From positions 47,845-111,844 of the forward strand of contig VCJN01002153.1 of assembly GCA_006384855.1 (NCBI GenBank): a DNA stretch of 64,000 nt, written 5' to 3'. This stretch comes from Tetraselmis striata (taxonomy: Eukaryota > Chlorophyta > Chlorodendrophyceae > Chlorodendrales > Chlorodendraceae). Within the stretch, counting starts at the first letter, position 1; every line of letters begins with the position of its first letter. The translations under genes and the position numbers were made by a program. The notes beneath the pieces were generated by a model. It did not search any database and had not been told where the DNA came from. It saw nothing but the letters and a program-made list of their open reading frames with translations. This document shows, one piece after another, positions 38,968 to 49,479 of the stretch.

Positions 38968-39408
38968 ATCTTCAGTGCCACAAGGACTTATGGCACAATT
39001 GTGGTGCTGAAGGTATGCTGCAATTATATTTTGATGTCATTTATAGTTGTTGTGTTTACACAACATGTCACTAAAAGGGATGGTGATGTTATGGCTGCAC
39101 AGATTGTCTGGGCACTAGGCATGTGGCTAAGGTAAAGCGAGAGAAGCATGAGCAGACACATGCCAGCATGAAGCGCAAGTTCCCGGGGCACACCTTTAAC
39201 ACATCCCGTGCGGCAAAGAAATAGGTTGGAAATGTATTTACACACATGCTGGCATCCTCCCGCAATGCCGCCTATGCATGCTGGTGACTAGCTATCAGCG
39301 ACGCCGCCTTTTCCCCGGCTTCCTGAACTGCCCCAGAAAATCTGTCACCCATGCATCATAATCATACACTCCCCTAGGTGATGGCGGCACCTCAGATAGG
39401 TCCATGGC

Positions 39409-39654
39409 TTATTTATCGCCAGCTGCCTTATCCTGCCCATTGAACATGGGATCGCGGCTGGGGGAATAGTTGCCGTTGGCAGCCAGCCTCTCACGCCCAC
39501 CTGGCACAACGAGCATCCGAAGACGCTCATTGCGCTTGGCAAGGTAGTCCTCCTCCAACGCCCTCCTCTCTTGTTGCGCCTCCCGCTTAGCACGAGCCTT
39601 AGCTTGCTTCTCCAGCCACACCGCGTGATCCATGTATGTCACGAAGCCGGCCAC
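39409..39654 (-). CDS. Charged ORF of the nested element
   Basis: An 81-aa minus-strand frame with a Lys/Arg/Glu-rich helix (KQAKARAKREAQQERRALEE) followed by a short polar tail. It lies downstream of, and in the same direction as, the ORF at 39871-40374 and may be its 3' exon or a second small protein. No family recognised. Confidence 0.35.
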   Translation of the reverse strand: MAGFVTYMDHAVWLEKQAKARAKREAQQERRALEEDYLAKRNERLRMLVVPGGRERLAANGNYSPSRDPMFNGQDKAAGDK

Positions 39655-39870
39655 AGCATTCGTCAGCGCCGGGTGATGATACCTCCTTGCAGTGACTGGG
39701 TAGTAGTTAATGTTCCCTTGCTGACCTCAACCTGGCCTCAGGGCGGGCTCAAGAAAGCCCCACGTGCCAGCTTGCTGGATGATATGCATGGCAGCTGCAG
39801 CTTATCCATGTATATCTCTGGCTCCTCCAGCACTGATTGCTGGAACTTGCATTGCACATACTCGCGCTGG

Positions 39871-40374
39871 TCACATGCCCATAGGGAGGATATGGGGGTA
39901 CCTGGTCACCTTCGCCTGCTCAAACATGAGCTCCATCGCGCGCATTGTGAGGAAGACGTAGCCACGCACGAGGCGGCCGTCTCCAGGCTTCTCGCTGTCG
40001 CCGCGCTCGCAGTACTTGACCGAGGAATACTCCCGGTCCCACGCCTTCAGGCTCGGGTCCCGACACCTCTTGACGATGTCGTTGACCCAATTGGCAAGCG
40101 GCGCCGATGGGAAGCCGCAAAGCTTAAAGGACTTGGCGGCATTCGAGAGCCGCCAGTCCCGGCCGAGCTCATTCCACGCGGCCAATTGGAACTGCGCCTC
40201 CCACGTTGCCCGTTCCACGACCGCCACCGGGGCCAGGAGAGGGCCGAAGCAGATTGTGCAGGCGGTGTTCTTGTAGCGCTGCGGCTCCGAGGCGTAGGCC
40301 TCCTCGAAGCACTCCACCATGCACTCTAGGTACTCGCCCTCTAGGACGCGGCTCCGCCGATTTACGGCCGCCAT
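39871..40374 (-). CDS. Unrecognised 167-aa ORF of the nested element
   Basis: Intact minus-strand frame starting at an ATG, with balanced composition, several Cys and aromatic residues (CMVECFEEAYASEPQRYKN, NTACTICFGPLLAP, SVKYCERGDSEKP). The C-terminal part (RGYVFLTMRAMELMFEQA) looks helical. It has no similarity I recognise and is the best intact coding candidate of the nested element. Confidence 0.45.
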   Translation of the reverse strand: MAAVNRRSRVLEGEYLECMVECFEEAYASEPQRYKNTACTICFGPLLAPVAVVERATWEAQFQLAAWNELGRDWRLSNAAKSFKLCGFPSAPLANWVNDIVKRCRDPSLKAWDREYSSVKYCERGDSEKPGDGRLVRGYVFLTMRAMELMFEQAKVTRYPHILPMGM

Positions 40375-40860
40375 TAGCCCTCCCTACGGGACGGGCGGCA
40401 CATGTGCAGCAGAGGGGCAGCAAGGAGAACGCTTGTAACTTCTTTGACAAGGAAAAACTCGACAAACCCCCGTGTGCGTTCATGCAACTGGTCCTAAGAA
40501 ACTTGACGGGCGAAAAACGGCCACGCGAACGGGGATGGCGATGGAGGCGTGTTCATTCCCGTGGCAGCGAGTGGGTGAGTGAGTGGGTGGTTGCGAGCCA
40601 CACCCAACCCAAGCCCATCTGGAGGTGCCGGTCTCGCAGGCAGATGGGGCGCCCTCGGCGCCTATGCTCCCACCTACATGTCGGTCAACGCTATGGGTGC
40701 ACTACCCTGGAAGGGCGTTGGTCGAGAGCGGGTAGCTGGTAGTGCGCACGGTGGGCCGGGCCAGGATGGCCCTGCAATGGGTGAGGCGGTTGTGCGGGGC
40801 GTCTCGCTGACGCGGCTTTTTACACTCGTGTCCCCCGCGCGCGCGATGTTAAAATGTCCG

Positions 40861-41603
40861 CGCGTATTCTAGCGGAAATTTGCTGTGGTATGGACGCGGT
40901 GCCTGGCGGACCGTCGCAGGCTGAGTTGGCGGCGTGGAAGGCATGGCGGTGCCATGCGCATCACCAATCCGCACCGCCTGGTCGTAAAAAATGTGAATAG
41001 GAAGGGCTTCTTTCCTATCAACCTACATGCGCTGGCGGATGCGCACCGGCGAATCTTGTGGTACGACATGTCAACGCAAAGGTAGCACCCACGACAGCCC
41101 GGCCTTCAAAAAATGTCTGATCTTGGTCAAGCACTTGAAAGGAAGCCGTTGCCTTATGGCTATTGGATCGCTGGCGACGAAGCTTATGTGTGCCACGAGA
41201 TCGTGATAACTCCCTGGGATATATACCAAGCTAGAGCAGACAAAGCGAAAGACAATTTCAATTTGTACCAGAGTAGATGCCGCATTAGTGTCGAGTGTAC
41301 CTTTGGTTTGCTAGTTGAGCGGTTTGGGTGTTTGTGCCTCTGTCATGCCCGTTGGAGCATGTCACAAAAGCTGTGGCCGCATGCATCATCCTTTACAATA
41401 TGGCAATTGATGACAATATGCCCATGTCAAAGCCACTGACAATTGAAATTAGAATAGGCGACTGCAACCGCCCTCTGCGGCAGGATAGGCTGACAGTGGC
41501 ACCACGGGGGCTGAAGAAGCACCCAAACACCAGCCACATAGCACAGATTACGAGGGATCTGGCTGCGCAGAGCAGGGGCCGCGTCAGGGTAAAGCGTGTG
41601 TAG
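40861..41603 (+). pseudogene. Harbinger transposase, C-terminal part
   Basis: Resumes the DDE domain after the nested element: ICCGMDA (first Asp), RKGFFPINLHALADAHRRIL, STHDSPAFK (second Asp region), YWIAGDEAYVCHEIVITPW and CRISVECTFGLLVERFG (Glu region), then AACIILYNMAID. At least four frame changes (near 40920, 41080, 41110 and 41345) are needed. The gene is dead. The last frame ends at 41603. Confidence 0.85.
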
Positions 41604-42873
41604 TTTACAAAACTGCGTTGTCATGCAATGTGTAATCAATTTATTGGAATTTGCTGCCAGTTGCATCTAAATCGGCACAAGTCCCGTATGTGCTGCAGCA
41701 AATTCGGCGGCGCGTTATTGGCGGGCAGTCACCCTGCTTTTCTCAGTTTGGGCAAACATCATTATTTCGGCAATCGCATCAGACAAATACCCATGTCTAC
41801 CCCGCTGAGAAGAGAAGCCAAGGGTGGTCGAATTTTCCTTCCTGCGGAAATGCAGTAGCACGATTGTAGGTAACAACATGTTATATAACAATTTAATACA
41901 TAACAATATATGCATCAAAATAGCAGGGCTTTGACTTTGTCTTCTTATGAATCGTTGGGGTCAGGTTGGAGCAGTAAACCCAACTGACCTCAAGCGAACA
42001 GACTGTGGCAAGTTTTTACCAACGACTTCCAAGCAGTGCTCATTTGCATCCAAAAATAACGAGGCATACAATTTGTGCTGATGGCAACGCAATATGTATC
42101 AGCAGTGCGGCCGAAGTTACAGTGCAATAATTCAGGCAGCACAACGTGTTGGCGGTGGCACACTCACAGTTTTAAACCTCCTCCTACGAAGCGGATCTTG
42201 GGTAGATTGGTGCCATCAGAGTTTTGCCCACTGACGTTCTATTTCTGACGCTTGATGTTCAGACCCGCCTTAAGATCACCTCACCAAGGTGATCTAAGGC
42301 AAAATAAACATGAAGGGTTACCATGTTTGGTAATCTCACAGGCACGGTGACAATAGAGTATGTGATATTGGGGCCTCACCCATCAATTTCTTTTCCTCAC
42401 GCGGAACTAGGGGGCGGGTGGGTCACCGGGCTTGATGTCCATCATATCGCTGTTCACCTCGAGTTATGGATGGCACTCGAAGAAATTGCCCGGCTGGTGT
42501 TCATGATTGTTAAAGGCCTCGGTAAAGACGCTCCATGGCCGAACCATGTTCACCGTGTCGTCCACTGCAGGCCGTTGTGTCGTCTGACTTGTCGTCCAGT
42601 CTTTCAAGTTAGTTGTTGTACGCGTGCATGTGATCGGCGTTACACACAACATGAACAATACGCGCGATTTCATGCATAGCTACATGCGGGTCTTGCCCCA
42701 CGCTGGGCAGTGGCTGCAGGTCCGCAGCCGCCCTAAACTCGGGCACAACCTCGTGAGGGCCAGCTCCATCAGCCTCCTCTCCCTTTTGTTGTCGCGATTT
42801 CTCTTGGATCGCTGCCTGCCTCGCCACTTTTTGCGGGCACCCCTGCCTTGCCTCCACACCTCATGTTGAGCCT
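41604..42873. other. Harbinger interior, little recognised
   Basis: Between the transposase end and the minus-strand ORF. A minus-strand frame at 42609-42857 (VPEFRAAADLQPLPSVGQD) may be a 3' exon of the second Harbinger gene. The rest is AT-richer and shows no clear coding. Confidence 0.4.
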
Positions 42874-43674
42874 TTATCTAGTCTTTCGGGGCTTATACCT
42901 GGTGCAATATGGGTCGATGCCGGCCAGCCAAGCGGACCTCAGAATCCGTCTCATACCGGGATACCGGGGCTGTACCTGCGCAATGAGCTCCGGGGCGGGT
43001 TCGGGCTTCAGTGGTGCCTCCAGCCACGCGCCATTGCCGTCCTCCTCCTCCTCGGGTTGAGTACCCGCATGGCCGCTGACGCAGCGGGCTAGCGCATGGC
43101 GGTGGGCGTGGGATTGGTTGGGCGTTGCGCCGGCTTCCGTGCAGCCGCAGCAGCCGGCGTCGTCGCTGCTGTGCGCCACGAAAGGGCACATGCCATGGAA
43201 GTGGCCTCCAAACTCGCGGCAGCGGTGCTGAGAGCTGCGCACGTCGTCGATCAGACGGCCCGCTTGCATACACACACTAACGCAGCAACGCACCGAGCCG
43301 TCCTCGGGAGCGGGGGAATGGTCCTTCTGGTGCTCCTGGTCGTCCTCGCCCGACTCGTCCTCCGCGACGAGGTCCGGATCGAGGATGAAGATGTCTTGCA
43401 GCCTGTCGCCGTGGCACGGAGGGCTGACGGGCAGGCGATGTTCGCTAGCTTGCAGCCTAGCGGGGGCGCGCGACTGCGACATTCGCCAATCTCGCGCGTA
43501 TGCACGAGCTTCCCGAGGGTTATGGGGTGAGGAGCCGGACCCCGGCGGAGAAACTGGGGCCATGGTGGCGACGCGGCGCAGGGGCTCCGAGTCAGGGGGC
43601 TGCGGGCGTCTTGGAAATGGAGCCGGGGAGGAGGCAGGCCTGCTTGAAACCCCATTTTGAAAAGAAAATGCCAC
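42874..43674 (-). CDS. Second ORF of the Harbinger element
   Basis: A 266-aa minus-strand frame close to the right terminus, transcribed toward the transposase gene. It has a Pro/Ser/Arg-rich N-terminus, an acidic middle (LDPDLVAEDESGEDDQEH) and a C-terminal RYPGMRRILRSAWLAGIDPY. PIF/Harbinger elements usually carry a second, Myb-like gene in this position; I do not see a clear Myb repeat, so the role is inferred from location only. Confidence 0.4.
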   Translation of the reverse strand: MAFSFQNGVSSRPASSPAPFPRRPQPPDSEPLRRVATMAPVSPPGSGSSPHNPREARAYARDWRMSQSRAPARLQASEHRLPVSPPCHGDRLQDIFILDPDLVAEDESGEDDQEHQKDHSPAPEDGSVRCCVSVCMQAGRLIDDVRSSQHRCREFGGHFHGMCPFVAHSSDDAGCCGCTEAGATPNQSHAHRHALARCVSGHAGTQPEEEEDGNGAWLEAPLKPEPAPELIAQVQPRYPGMRRILRSAWLAGIDPYCTRYKPRKTR

Positions 43675-43837
43675 GCGTACGCGTCACGCGAACGCAGATT
43701 TTAGTTTCGCCGGGCGTCACGGGTTTTGGATTCTGTTTTCGCCGGCTGGCTACATACATGGTGCGACGATGTGCCCGTTCTTTTCGCGTACGGAAAATAC
43801 GCGCGCGTATTTTGATCGTATTGTAAAATGGGACTAA

Positions 43838-43900
43838 ACGGGCGTCGTAGAGACGATGCAAGGGTGTCACTGTTGCCAGCCATGTCCCGGGTGTGAAGAA
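43838..43900 (+). mobile_element. LINE 3' end, right part
   Basis: Continuation of the LINE tail interrupted at 36468: AAACGGGCGTCGTAGAGACG, GCAAGGGTGTCACTG, TGCCAGCC and TGTCCCGGG. It lacks a poly(A). Confidence 0.75.
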
Positions 43901-44040
43901 CAAATTCGCATACTGCTCGTGCTCTACTACTAAGACCGCGTTGTGACTACGGGGCAGCACTACTCGCGTATGTACGAGTACTACTAAGGCAGTGGGGCGG
44001 CATATATGTTAGCGACACATACGGTCGTCTAACTGGGCTA
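43901..44040. other. Short spacer
   Basis: Nothing recognised between the LINE tail and the decayed LINE. Confidence 0.4.
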
Positions 44041-47000
44041 ATGCCAATAAATGGTATGATACGGTCCGACCGCCCCATTCGACCCCCCGCTTCTGGCTGT
44101 GGCGTGGTCGGTAGGTGTGCAGCACCGTGGGGCGTCCTCCGGTCCTCCCATGTCCCTCTGCTAGGGCGTCTGCCGTGTGAATCGCGGTTCCGACTGGGGC
44201 GGTGGTGGGCGTGGGCGTGCGGCGCTGCGATGGCCCGGGTAGTGCAGTCGTCAACGCCCGGCATAGGCGTTGACTGCCAGTTCCGGTGTTGCGATGGCGG
44301 CTGCGGACGCACCTACCAGCGGCCCGCCCCCATGTGCAAGCACGTCAACCATGAAATAAAGTCCGACGTCCCGGCATTAGCTGCCATGCACCTCGCTTAC
44401 GATGGGACTTTCGACCCCTCTGTGTATGTGCGGTGCGCCCCTCGAGCCGGCTGCCCGCGCTCGGGCCACCACGTGTTCCATGGCGCGCGAGTGGCGGCCC
44501 GTGCCGCCATCTGCAAGTTATGCAACCCCCCTCCCACGGCTCCGCCCCCGGGTGTGGCTCTCCCGGCGTCGGCAGCTGACGTGCGGGCGCTGCACCGCCA
44601 GCACGCGCCGGCTGCTGCCTCAGCCGCCCACAATGCCGCCCTCGCGGCCACCGCTCGGTGGTGCGCTAACCGCGACGTCTACCGCATGTTCCCCCCTACG
44701 CCGCTACGGGGTACGGCTGTCGGCGTCAGTCCCGCGGCTCGGTCCGTCCTCAACCCGCTAATGAACCGTTCGTTGGCCTATGTTGACCCCTTCCCACCTA
44801 CCGACGACCGAGCGTATGGGGCCGAAGGCGGTGTCTGCATGTTTGTGGGGCTGCTACTGCGACCCTACCGATCCAGCAGCCCCGGAGTTGTGCGGAACTT
44901 GGCGGAGCGGTGAGTGCGGTTGTGGGAGGCGGGGGATGTTGTGCGGGCCGGCTTCTCGGTGTGCGGGATGCAGCAACTGTGGCGCGAGTCGTGGGATGAC
45001 AACGAGTTACACAACTACCATATGGAGGCGGGGGAGCTACCGGCGGGCACGTCTCGGAGTGCCCGCCGACGGAAGCGCCGGGGGTCTGCGATGGCGCGAG
45101 CGGCTTCTGCAGAGGCTGCGGAGGGGGTCTCCGATGCTGCGGCGGATGGGGTGCCGCCGGCGGTGGTAGATGCTCACCACCGCCGGACGGCGAAACTCAC
45201 CGCTGTGTAGGCGGAGCTGCGCCGCGCTCGCCAAGCGTTGGGCACCGCCGACCTCGGTATGGTGTCCGACACCGCTGCGGCGCTCCCTGCCATGGAAGCC
45301 CTCCATCCGCCTCATGCTCCCACCGACCCGGAGTAATCCACACCGAGGAACTGCCGGACTTGCGGCGGGCGCCGCCGTAGTGGGGTAGTTATGCGGATGA
45401 GGCTCGGCGGTGGGGGGAGGAACGGCGGCGGCTTCTACGCCGTGCTCCTTGCCTTTTCGATGGCCATGTGGACTGGGGGCGTTGGGAGCACATCAGGGAC
45501 CTAGACGTACCTTCGTGGCGCATGTGGGTGAACCGCTACTGCCCGGCGGGGCGGTGCCACTCGCGCACTACTGCGGCTTTTTTGGCGAGTGGCACCGTCT
45601 CTGCGCTCCACAAGGACGACCCCGCCGCGTGCCAGCAGCGGGCGAAGAGCGGCGAGCCGCTGCGAGTACGCCCGCTCGGCGTTGGCTCCGTGCTGGTGCG
45701 CCTGGCCTCCGCCCACGCGCTTTGGTGCAAGTGGGCGCGGATGCGCGGGAGGCCATGGGCCCGGTGTAACGAAGCTTGCAATCGGGAGCTGGCTGTGAAA
45801 CGGCGTATATGAGCATGCAGGTGGCGCTGCAGCTTTTCGGCGGGCGTGATACTGGCGGGAAAGGCTACTACACCTGGATATTCGGAATGCCTTTGATGAC
45901 GTATCCCGTGGTGCGATACTTTACGGCTTGCTTCAGCACAGTGCTTCAACACTGAATGGTGCGCACAAGCCGCGTAAGGGCACGCTCACGAGATCTTCGA
46001 GTTAGTTACGGTCGGTAATGCTACGACCACCGTTGCACCGGATCCAAGAGCTGGTACTACGGACAACACGGGTAGGAGCACTAACGGAGGACTGCGTGTC
46101 ACCACAACATCTCGTTTTACGGCCATTCCTCGTGGAGTTGGTATTGGTGAGGCCGCCTTTGCTGCCCAGCAACCGCTTCCTATCGGTGGTAAGAGTACTG
46201 CCAATACCGTTTCTACATGCGCTTTTGTAGCTCTCAAGATACCGTCGCCCGGCGATTTAGTGGCACCCCTCCGTTGGCGGCAACTCCTTCCCTACTAGAA
46301 TCGCAGCAAGGCGGTACTACTGCTCCGCCCTCGGGTACGGCGGGTACGGGTGCTGCCTCCGATAATCAGCCCATGACCATGGTTGTCCAACGCCACTTCA
46401 GCCGTGGGATTCGCTTGCGTGACTTCGTGGTCCTCGCTCTTGGCTTCCAGCGTACGGGTGCCGTTGCCTCGCGACTTGATACACTGCGATTGTACAGCGC
46501 GTGCGGGCCGGACTCCATATCGATTTTCCAGTCGGATCACGAGCTAGCCCGCAAGATTCCCCATTCTGCTTATTCGCTCGGCCGCCGCTACGCGGGTGCT
46601 GGGCCTTCGTCGCCCGTGCGGGGGTTCCTTGCTTGTCACATGCCCCAGCCCCACGTATGGTATTGATCCCTTATGGTTTCGCTCTAAGGATGGATCGAAC
46701 CGGAATGATACGGATTTCGTCGTGGATCATCTGCCCATCTGCCCCGTCGCGAACTACAAGCACCGCTTGCATACCGCGTTGGAAAGTCTGTGGGCTTCCG
46801 TGGCGATTGAAGCGGGGGCGGTGTTTGACCGGGACCGCTCGGGAGTCGGCGACTTGACTCTTGAGACGAGTGGGCTGCGCCCGGCGGACCGCTCGCGGCC
46901 GTCGGATTTGACGCTGGCGGGGTGGGGTGGGGGCCCGGCGTGCGAGTACTTGATCGATTTCGCGTGCGTGTCCTCCACGACCCCCACTTGGGGCAACGAC

Positions 47001-47535
47001 CCATGTAGGTGCACCCCGGGGGTTCGTGGCGACTGAGGCGGAGCATGTTAAGTTTGCAGCGCGGACCAGGTGTCCTCCGCCCCGTGGTGGGGTGTTCACC
47101 GGTACTATCCTTTTGTGGTTGAGGACTGCGGCGGCCGTCTAAGAAAATCCGCTTTGACGGTGGCCTACATCTTCATGCTGTTGCATGTATGTTGTGTGCA
47201 ACTTCCCTGGCGGTCCTTCCACCCCGACTTCATGCTTCCTTTGTGGTCAGTCCGTCCAGGCTCTTCGGAACTTCGTCGCCAGCCAGCCTGGTGGGGATGA
47301 GTTCCGCGATCACCTGCCGCGCACACGGCGGGGATTGTTGCATCGGGTCTATGCTTGCGTGCATGTTCCCTTTGGCGGCATTCTCTGCCGGAGTGCAGAC
47401 GGCCAAGTCTGATGCACCTATACCCATGCTCATTCCGCACCCTCTTCTGTTGTTGCCTTCACTTTGCAGTTGGTGTAGTAGTGGACGTTTCCTACTGCCT
47501 TTCCGGGTGATTTCCTGACCGCCATTTGCAGCTAC
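44041..47535 (+). mobile_element. Decayed LINE (non-LTR retrotransposon)
   Basis: Plus-strand protein fragments in changing frames form one degraded LINE polyprotein. Frame 44041-44913 (290 aa) has cysteine/histidine clusters (CRRTY-type C-x4-C, MCKHVNH, CPRSGHHVFHG) suggesting a zinc finger. From 44914 to 45812 there are helical fragments with in-frame stops (about 45208 and 45383), then SALHKDD and EPLRVRPLGVGSVLVRLA, which resemble the first RT motifs. The RT core with its catalytic Asp pair is missing. Frame 46596-47036 holds the C-terminal region (DHLPICPVANYKHRLHTALE, RPSDLTLAGWGGGPACEYL), and 47100-47300 the tail (YPFVVEDCGGRLRKSALTVA). Inactive. Confidence 0.65.
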
Positions 47536-48027
47536 CATTTGCAGTAATTAATAATATCGTTTTCGATCCCCCCCCCCCCCCCCCCCCCCCCCCCCGGGGG
47601 AAGAGGAAAAACAATATATTACTATGAATAAACAGGGACATAATCCTAAATTCAAAATACAGCACGAATACTCCGACGAGAAGATGCAAAAATGACATTT
47701 TTTGGCCCCGCAGACCTTATTTAATTCTAAGGTTAATTACATGAGCTAGCTGCAGAAGGCGATTCTAAGGTAGTGGCTGTATATACTACAAAAATAACGG
47801 ACATATACGGTAATTCAAGTATATATGTAATATATAATACATTAAATATTAAGTAGCGCGACAAATTAAAAAACACCCGTCGTGGCAACGGACCGATACA
47901 CAACCCGGCGGCGCGCGATGAGACTTCCGCGCACTGCCTTGGCGACTACATATGCCTCGTCTCAGCACCACGTCGCAGTCTCCCACTTCGCTGCCCCGGC
48001 ACAGGGTCGGAAAGTCAAAATACTATA
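47536..48027. other. AT-rich spacer with C-tract
   Basis: A C25 run followed by GGGG (about 47570-47599), then an AT-rich segment to 47880. No gene seen; it probably holds the promoter of the next ORF. Confidence 0.5.
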
Positions 48028-49479
48028 ATGGGGTGCACAGCCTCGTTGCCTAGCTCACCCAGACTCGGCGGACGGCTTTCAAGCCGGACCCGCCCCGCGG
48101 AACGGTCCGGACGCTCGTTGGGCGGGGCCAGCTCGCACGCCGGCACCAGTTTCCAGGACAACTCCTCGCAGCAGCTCCTTGACGATGTTGCATCGCTCGA
48201 ACCTAAGCTGGCCAGTAGCCTCGCAACTCTGCGGGGTTTCGAGCCCGATATTCTCTCGGAGGCGACCGAGACTCCCACCGCGATCCTATCCTGGTTAGTC
48301 GTCCAGCCGGTGCTCAAGACCGTCGGCGGGGAGCCCCACCTACTGGCGGCGCTGCTCTTGAAGCTGGCGCGCATCGTGCGGAAGGAGGGACAGTACGTGG
48401 AGCAGGACAAGCTATACACCTTACAGTTTCTGTATTCGCAGATGCAGCTGGGCGGCTGCCTATGGAGGCTGGTCGCGAGCAATCCGTCCCTGATCGTCGC
48501 AGTCTGCATATCGGCGCACGCGTTCGATCTTCCTCGTCTCCGGCAACGCCTGCGGCGCAGGTGGCAGAACGCAGCAGGCAGCGCCGCGCGGTTGAGCAAC
48601 CAGCGTCGGCGTTCTGTCAGCGACCCGGGCATTGGAACCCGGCGGCTATCCCTGACAGCAGCTCACTGCATAGCGCTCAGGCGATACCTCAGCACCAACC
48701 CCTACTTTATGAGCTTGCCTTCCGTGACGTGCACGTCACTGCTTCAAGCGATTGGCGAGATCAGTGAAGTCGCAGACCCCAACTTCACCCGACGGATGCT
48801 GCTGAGCAACGAGGCGGTGTTGAAGCTTGCCGACAAACCAGACATACACTTACTACAGGCAACTCTTGCCGTAGCGTCGAACTCGCACCTTTTTCGGAGC
48901 TTCAGTGTGCACCAGGCCTGGTGTACGCAGAGGCTGCATGTAATGGAGCAGTGGGAGCGCGACGGGCTAGCGAATTCATTCGGCAGGCCCGGCACCATAT
49001 CTGCATTCGCGGCTCCGGATGTCAACACTGCGCGGTTTGCGAGATGCCAGGCATGGGCGATCGACAGTGTCTTGCTGCCTGTCATTGATATGTGGGCGCG
49101 GCTCGCGGGCAGCGACCATGCAGCAGGCGTAAGTCTAGCCGCGAGCAACACGTCGAGGACGTACGCAATAATGGCACTCGCGGATACGGGCGCATCATCA
49201 GAGTCGGCTAGCACAGCGCTGATCGCTGAGCGCACGTCTTCCGAGCCCCCGTCGACCAGCACTCGTCGGGTCTTAGTCCAAAGCAAGACGTTCAACACTG
49301 TGCAGGACATGCGTGATATGCCAGACACGACTACACATTCGAGCCCCCTCTCGCCCAAGAATCCCGTGCACACGACAGCAAAACTTCCCAACGATACGGA
49401 GGGCTTGGCATGTGTATGCAAAATGTACAATGTAAACTCGGACTGGCTGCTGTCGGCCGACTTTCCAGTGGTATTGTAA
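48028..49479 (+). CDS. Intronless 483-aa protein with predicted lipidated N-terminus, family unknown
   Basis: A single uninterrupted frame, unusual in a region where host genes have many introns. It starts MGCTASLPSS, a good N-myristoylation (Gly2) plus palmitoylation (Cys3) signature, so membrane tethering is inferred. Residues 1-45 are basic and Ser/Gly-rich; about 50-340 look alpha-helical with heptad-like leucines (LLAALLLKLARIVRKEGQ, RLRQRLRRRWQNAAG); the last 100 are Ser/Thr-rich and acidic. No catalytic motif or known domain is recognised. The composition matches the GC-rich host rather than the AT-rich flanks. It could be a host retrogene or an element-borne gene. Confidence 0.6.
   Translation: MGCTASLPSSPRLGGRLSSRTRPAERSGRSLGGASSHAGTSFQDNSSQQLLDDVASLEPKLASSLATLRGFEPDILSEATETPTAILSWLVVQPVLKTVGGEPHLLAALLLKLARIVRKEGQYVEQDKLYTLQFLYSQMQLGGCLWRLVASNPSLIVAVCISAHAFDLPRLRQRLRRRWQNAAGSAARLSNQRRRSVSDPGIGTRRLSLTAAHCIALRRYLSTNPYFMSLPSVTCTSLLQAIGEISEVADPNFTRRMLLSNEAVLKLADKPDIHLLQATLAVASNSHLFRSFSVHQAWCTQRLHVMEQWERDGLANSFGRPGTISAFAAPDVNTARFARCQAWAIDSVLLPVIDMWARLAGSDHAAGVSLAASNTSRTYAIMALADTGASSESASTALIAERTSSEPPSTSTRRVLVQSKTFNTVQDMRDMPDTTTHSSPLSPKNPVHTTAKLPNDTEGLACVCKMYNVNSDWLLSADFPVVL

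Larger units (their letters stand above)
37420..40860. mobile_element. Nested 3.4-kb terminal-inverted-repeat element, family not recognised
   Basis: Perfect 13-bp inverted termini CGGACATTTTAAC (37420-37432) and its complement (40848-40860), each followed inward by CG-rich alternating sequence. It interrupts the Harbinger transposase exactly where the protein similarity breaks off and resumes. No convincing target-site duplication was seen. It holds plus-strand ORFs in the left half and minus-strand ORFs in the right half (convergent), none of which I can assign to a transposase family. Confidence 0.75.
36469..43834. mobile_element. PIF/Harbinger DNA transposon with nested insertion
   Basis: A 7,366-bp element bounded by TAA target-site duplications at 36466-36468 and 43835-43837. 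Its ends read GGGCCGTTTTACA and, inverted, GTCCCATTTTACA. Subterminal inverted copies of ATTTTCCGTACGCG lie at about 36500 and 43792. It carries a DDE transposase gene on the plus strand, split by a nested element (37420-40860), and a minus-strand ORF near the right end, matching the two-gene plan of the superfamily. The empty site is recognisable because the same LINE tail is uninterrupted at 11851 and 53986. Multiple frameshifts show that it is inactive. Confidence 0.9.
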
